Origin: AP-15 sp036008325
GTDB taxonomy: Bacteria > Pseudomonadota > Alphaproteobacteria > ATCC43930 > CGMCC-115725
Direction of reading: 5' to 3'
Assembly (NCBI GenBank): GCA_036008325.1
Contig: DASYNW010000199.1
Span: 4,595-68,594, forward strand
DNA length: 64,000 nucleotides
Shown here piece after piece: positions 59,860 through 64,000 of this stretch. A program made the translations under genes and the position numbers. The notes below the pieces were generated by a model, which did not search any database, had not been told where the DNA came from, and was given only the letters and a program-made list of their open reading frames with translations. Each line of letters begins with the position of its first letter. Position 1 is the first letter of the stretch.

Positions 59860-60939
59860 ATGGAAGCTGGGCTCGAAGCGCGTCTGCAGCAGCTGCGCCG
59901 GCGCCATGCTGAACTGGGTGCTGCGCTCAGCGGTAGCGGGCTCGGGGGCGCCGCGATCAAAAAATTAGCAAAAGAATACAGCGAGCTGACGCCGATCGTT
60001 GCCGAGCTCGACGCGCTCGCCCAAGCGCAAGGCGAGATCGTTTCGCTCAGCGAAATGGCGCAATCGACCGACGATGCGGAACTGAAAGGACTGGCCGAGG
60101 AGGAGCTGCGATCTTGGCGCCAGCGGCTGCCGACCCTGGAGAGCCGGGTCAAGCTCGCGTTGTTGCCCAAGGACGCGGATAATGCCCGGAACGCGATTCT
60201 CGAAGTCCGCGCCGGCACCGGCGGTGATGAAGCGGCGCTGTTCGCCGCCGAGCTGTTTCGCATGTATCAGCGCTATGCCGGGCTGCGCGGCTGGCAATTC
60301 GAGGTGCTCGATCTGTCCGAGACCGGGATCGGCGGGTTCAAAGAGGCGAGCGCCTCGATCAGCGGAAGGGACGTGTTCGCCCGGCTCAAATTCGAATCCG
60401 GGGTGCACCGCGTCCAGCGCGTGCCCGAGACCGAGGCGGGCGGGAGGATTCACACCTCGGCGGCAACCGTCGCGGTGCTGCCCGAGGCCGAGGAGGTCGA
60501 CGTCAGGCTCGACGACAAGGATCTGCGCATCGATGTCTTTCGCGCCAGCGGGCCAGGCGGCCAATCGGTCAATACCACCGACAGCGCGGTGCGGATCACC
60601 CATCTGCCGAGCGGTCTTGTGGTTATCCAGCAGGATGAGAAATCGCAGCACAAGAACAAGGCGAGAGCGCTGAAGGTGCTGCGCTCGCGACTCTACGAGA
60701 TGGAGCGTCAGGCGCGCGACGATGCGCGCGCGGCCGACCGCAAGAGCCAGGTCGGCAGCGGCGACCGGTCGGAGCGCATCCGCACCTATAATTTTCCGCA
60801 GGGTCGGGTGACCGACCACCGCATCAACCTGACCCTGTATAAAATCGACAAGGTGATGAGCGGCGAGGCGCTCGACGAGATCATCGAGGCGATTTCGGCC
60901 GAGGACCAGGCGGCACGGCTGGCGGCGGTCGCGGAGTGA
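59860..60939 (+). CDS. prfA: Peptide chain release factor 1
   Basis: Release factor reading UAA and UAG. The 359 residues have GGQ at 233-235, the peptidyl-tRNA hydrolysis motif, and the anticodon-like tripeptide P189-E190-T191 in RVPETEAGGRIHTS, confirming RF1 rather than RF2. The stop overlaps prmC (GTGA), whose product methylates the Gln of GGQ, so factor and modifier are made together. Confidence 0.97.
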   Translation: MEAGLEARLQQLRRRHAELGAALSGSGLGGAAIKKLAKEYSELTPIVAELDALAQAQGEIVSLSEMAQSTDDAELKGLAEEELRSWRQRLPTLESRVKLALLPKDADNARNAILEVRAGTGGDEAALFAAELFRMYQRYAGLRGWQFEVLDLSETGIGGFKEASASISGRDVFARLKFESGVHRVQRVPETEAGGRIHTSAATVAVLPEAEEVDVRLDDKDLRIDVFRASGPGGQSVNTTDSAVRITHLPSGLVVIQQDEKSQHKNKARALKVLRSRLYEMERQARDDARAADRKSQVGSGDRSERIRTYNFPQGRVTDHRINLTLYKIDKVMSGEALDEIIEAISAEDQAARLAAVAE

Positions 60940-61865
60940 GCGTTGGGGTAACGGATACGCTCGGCTCGATCCTGGCCGAGGCTGCTGCGGCGCTAAGGAC
61001 GGCAGGAGTTGATGAGCCGCGCCGGCGGGCGCGCCGGCTGATTGCTGGGGTGTTGGAGCTGTCGCCGAGCGAGCTGGTGAGCCATCCCGAGCGTGAGGTC
61101 GCGGCGGTGGAGGGCGAGCACCTGCGCGGATCGCTGGCGAGGATGGTGGGCGGCGAGCCGTTGAGCAGAATTCTCGGCTGGCGTGAGTTCTGGGGACTGC
61201 GCTTTGCCTTGTCGCCCGATACTCTTGACCCCCGGCCGGAGAGCGAGACGATCGTCGAGGCGGTGCTCGCCCGGATCGGCGAACGCGCCGCGCCCTTGAC
61301 CATTCTCGATCTGGGCACCGGAACCGGCTGCCTATTGCTGGCGCTGCTGTCGGAATTCCCTTCCGCCAGCGGCATCGGGATCGACCTTTCCGCCGGCGCG
61401 GCGGCGACCGCGCGCCGCAATGCGGAGGCGCTGGGTTTTGGCCATCGCGCCCGGTTTGCTGTCGGCAGCTGGGGCAGCGCATTGTCGGCGCGGTTCAACG
61501 CAATCGTCGCGAACCCTCCTTATATCGCCCGCGCGGCGCTGGCCGGACTGGCGCCGGAGGTGGTTCGCTATGACCCGCGGTTCGCGCTCGATGGCGGCGA
61601 CGACGGTCTTGCTGCTTATCGGCAGATCGCCAGGGAAATGCCCGACCGGCTGGCCGGCGACGGCGTATTTGTGGCCGAGGTCGGGTTTGGGCAGGCCACC
61701 GCAGCGGCCGAAATTTTCGCGAGCGCGGGTCTCTTTATCGATGGGATCGAGCGCGACCTCGCTGGGGTCGAGCGCTGCGTTGTGGCGCGCATGGGCGAGA
61801 GCGGCTGGGCGGTCGCGTCCTTGCGCGGTCAAAAAAATCTTGGAATGTGCCGTGGTCGCGTCTAG
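60936..61865 (+). CDS. prmC: Release factor glutamine methyltransferase PrmC
   Basis: SAM-dependent N5-glutamine methyltransferase acting on the GGQ motif of release factors. The 309 residues have the N-terminal helical domain, the SAM loop ILDLGTGTGCLLLALLSEFP and the catalytic NPPY at 193-196 (IVANPPYIARAAL). Start is GTG at 60936, overlapping the prfA stop. The C-terminal 20 residues after the core (RGQKNLGMCRGRV) are not conserved. Confidence 0.95.
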   Translation: MSVGVTDTLGSILAEAAAALRTAGVDEPRRRARRLIAGVLELSPSELVSHPEREVAAVEGEHLRGSLARMVGGEPLSRILGWREFWGLRFALSPDTLDPRPESETIVEAVLARIGERAAPLTILDLGTGTGCLLLALLSEFPSASGIGIDLSAGAAATARRNAEALGFGHRARFAVGSWGSALSARFNAIVANPPYIARAALAGLAPEVVRYDPRFALDGGDDGLAAYRQIAREMPDRLAGDGVFVAEVGFGQATAAAEIFASAGLFIDGIERDLAGVERCVVARMGESGWAVASLRGQKNLGMCRGRV

Positions 61866-62005
61866 GGTGGGCGCTGGAGAGTTCGAAGCCGCGCGGGGAC
61901 GCGCCGGAAATATTTGCCAGACCGCCTTCGCCCGAATTGTGCAGGGCGCAGGGACCCTCCGATCGGACAAGGTCCGACAGTGTTCACCGAGATCAGACAG
62001 GTGCC

Positions 62006-62413
62006 ATGAGACCAGGCCCAAACAAGCGATCGCGCGGCCGCAATAATGGGAACAATCCGCATCATAATCGTCCGCGGTTGCCCCCCCGAATCCAGAATTT
62101 CGAAAGCAACGGCCCAAACGTCAAAATTCGCGGCAACGCCTACCAGGTTTTCGAACGATATGTCGCGTTGGCGCGCGAGGCGGCATCAAGCGGCGACCGG
62201 ATCGCGGCGGAAAATCTATACCAGCATGCAGAGCATTACTTTCGCGTCATGAACGCAAACGGCGACGCCAATCAACAAGGGGCACCGCGGCCGATGACCC
62301 CCGCCGATACGGATATGGGCGAGGCCGAGGGGGAACGCGGCGAAAATGACGAAGACTCCCTCCAAACGGCGCTGCCGACCTTGCCAAGCGAGGACCAGCC
62401 TCCGCGGTTTTGA
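62006..62413 (+). CDS. DUF4167 protein
   Basis: A 135-residue basic-acidic protein of a family confined to Alphaproteobacteria. It starts MRPGPNKRSRGRNNG at ATG 62006 and carries the conserved block NFESNGPNVKIRGNAYQVFE, then KYxxLAREA-type helices (RYVALAREAASSGDRIAAEN) and an acidic tail. It is thought to be RNA- or ribosome-associated by context only. It lies between prmC and clpB, its usual place. Confidence 0.92.
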   Translation: MRPGPNKRSRGRNNGNNPHHNRPRLPPRIQNFESNGPNVKIRGNAYQVFERYVALAREAASSGDRIAAENLYQHAEHYFRVMNANGDANQQGAPRPMTPADTDMGEAEGERGENDEDSLQTALPTLPSEDQPPRF

Positions 62414-62596
62414 GCGGCAGCGCGGCGGCTCTTGATGCCGCCCTGCCTTTGACCACGTTTTCCGAGCGTTGCCGGTCGGCGGTCGGCTTCCGGCCCCGGC
62501 CAGGGTTGCTTGGCATCTACGCCACGCCATATAGCCCCGAGAAGGACGGCGGGCGACGCTGGCGAGAGCGCTGCGGCCTGCTCAGCGGGGCGAGAC

Positions 62597-64000
<1,404 letters not shown>

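Noticed and set aside
62414..62596. Heat-shock (sigma32) promoter before clpB
   Set aside because: CTTG-like and TATA-like strings occur but not at the spacing expected for alphaproteobacterial RpoH.

Overview
This is high-GC chromosomal DNA from a free-living alphaproteobacterium, most likely of the Rhodospirillales or a neighbouring order. The evidence is the complete division and cell-wall (dcw) operon followed by lpxC-bamD-recN, the alphaproteobacterial run ubiG / lysC-ptsP-prfA-prmC-DUF4167-clpB, and small families typical of the class (DUF1127, DUF1178, DUF4167). I cannot name a species. The window opens inside recN and closes inside clpB. I see no tRNA, rRNA, CRISPR array, insertion sequence or prophage.

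Positions 1-21334, minus strand: mraZ-rsmH-ftsL-ftsI-murE-murF-mraY-ftsW-murG-murC-murB-ddl-ftsQ-ftsA-ftsZ, then lpxC, bamD and recN. Most junctions overlap by 1-14 bases (usually ATGA), so this is one tightly coupled operon making peptidoglycan precursors and the divisome. murD, normally between mraY and ftsW, is absent; a 134-base gap sits there instead. Upstream of mraZ, five TGGG boxes at exact 10-base spacing overlap a TTGACG-17-TATCCC promoter, a clear MraZ autoregulatory site. The RNase P RNA gene (rnpB) lies just beyond, with its own promoter.

Positions 22440-34109: accessory metabolism. A secreted beta-helix protein, an EamA transporter and a metal-dependent amidohydrolase are on the minus strand. 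An MFS exporter and an NHL-repeat protein follow on the plus strand, converging on a Rieske oxygenase plus LigB-type extradiol dioxygenase pair. Next come a small membrane protein, an M20 peptidase, two small unknown genes and a GFA-domain protein. This looks like catabolism of an unidentified aromatic or heterocyclic compound.

Positions 34061-41594: aminopeptidase P, a DUF1127 protein, prmA (apparently frameshifted near its 3' end), dnaB, a small secreted protein, and an RpiR-type regulator divergent from an FTR1-like membrane protein.

Positions 41697-49235: mixed single genes. These are a CmcJ-like oxygenase, a second DUF1127 gene divergent from a LysR regulator, a PEP-CTERM protein behind an AT-rich island, an atypical SDR lacking the usual catalytic Tyr/Lys, a glycine-zipper lipoprotein, an LLM flavoprotein, a methyltransferase and DUF1178.

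Positions 49253-64000: housekeeping genes ubiG (minus), then lysC, a nitronate-monooxygenase-like flavoprotein, ptsP, a RodZ-like HTH membrane protein, ispG, a GT87 membrane protein (minus), hisS, prfA, prmC, DUF4167 and clpB. They serve ubiquinone, lysine/threonine, isoprenoid and translation functions, nitrogen-PTS signalling and protein disaggregation.
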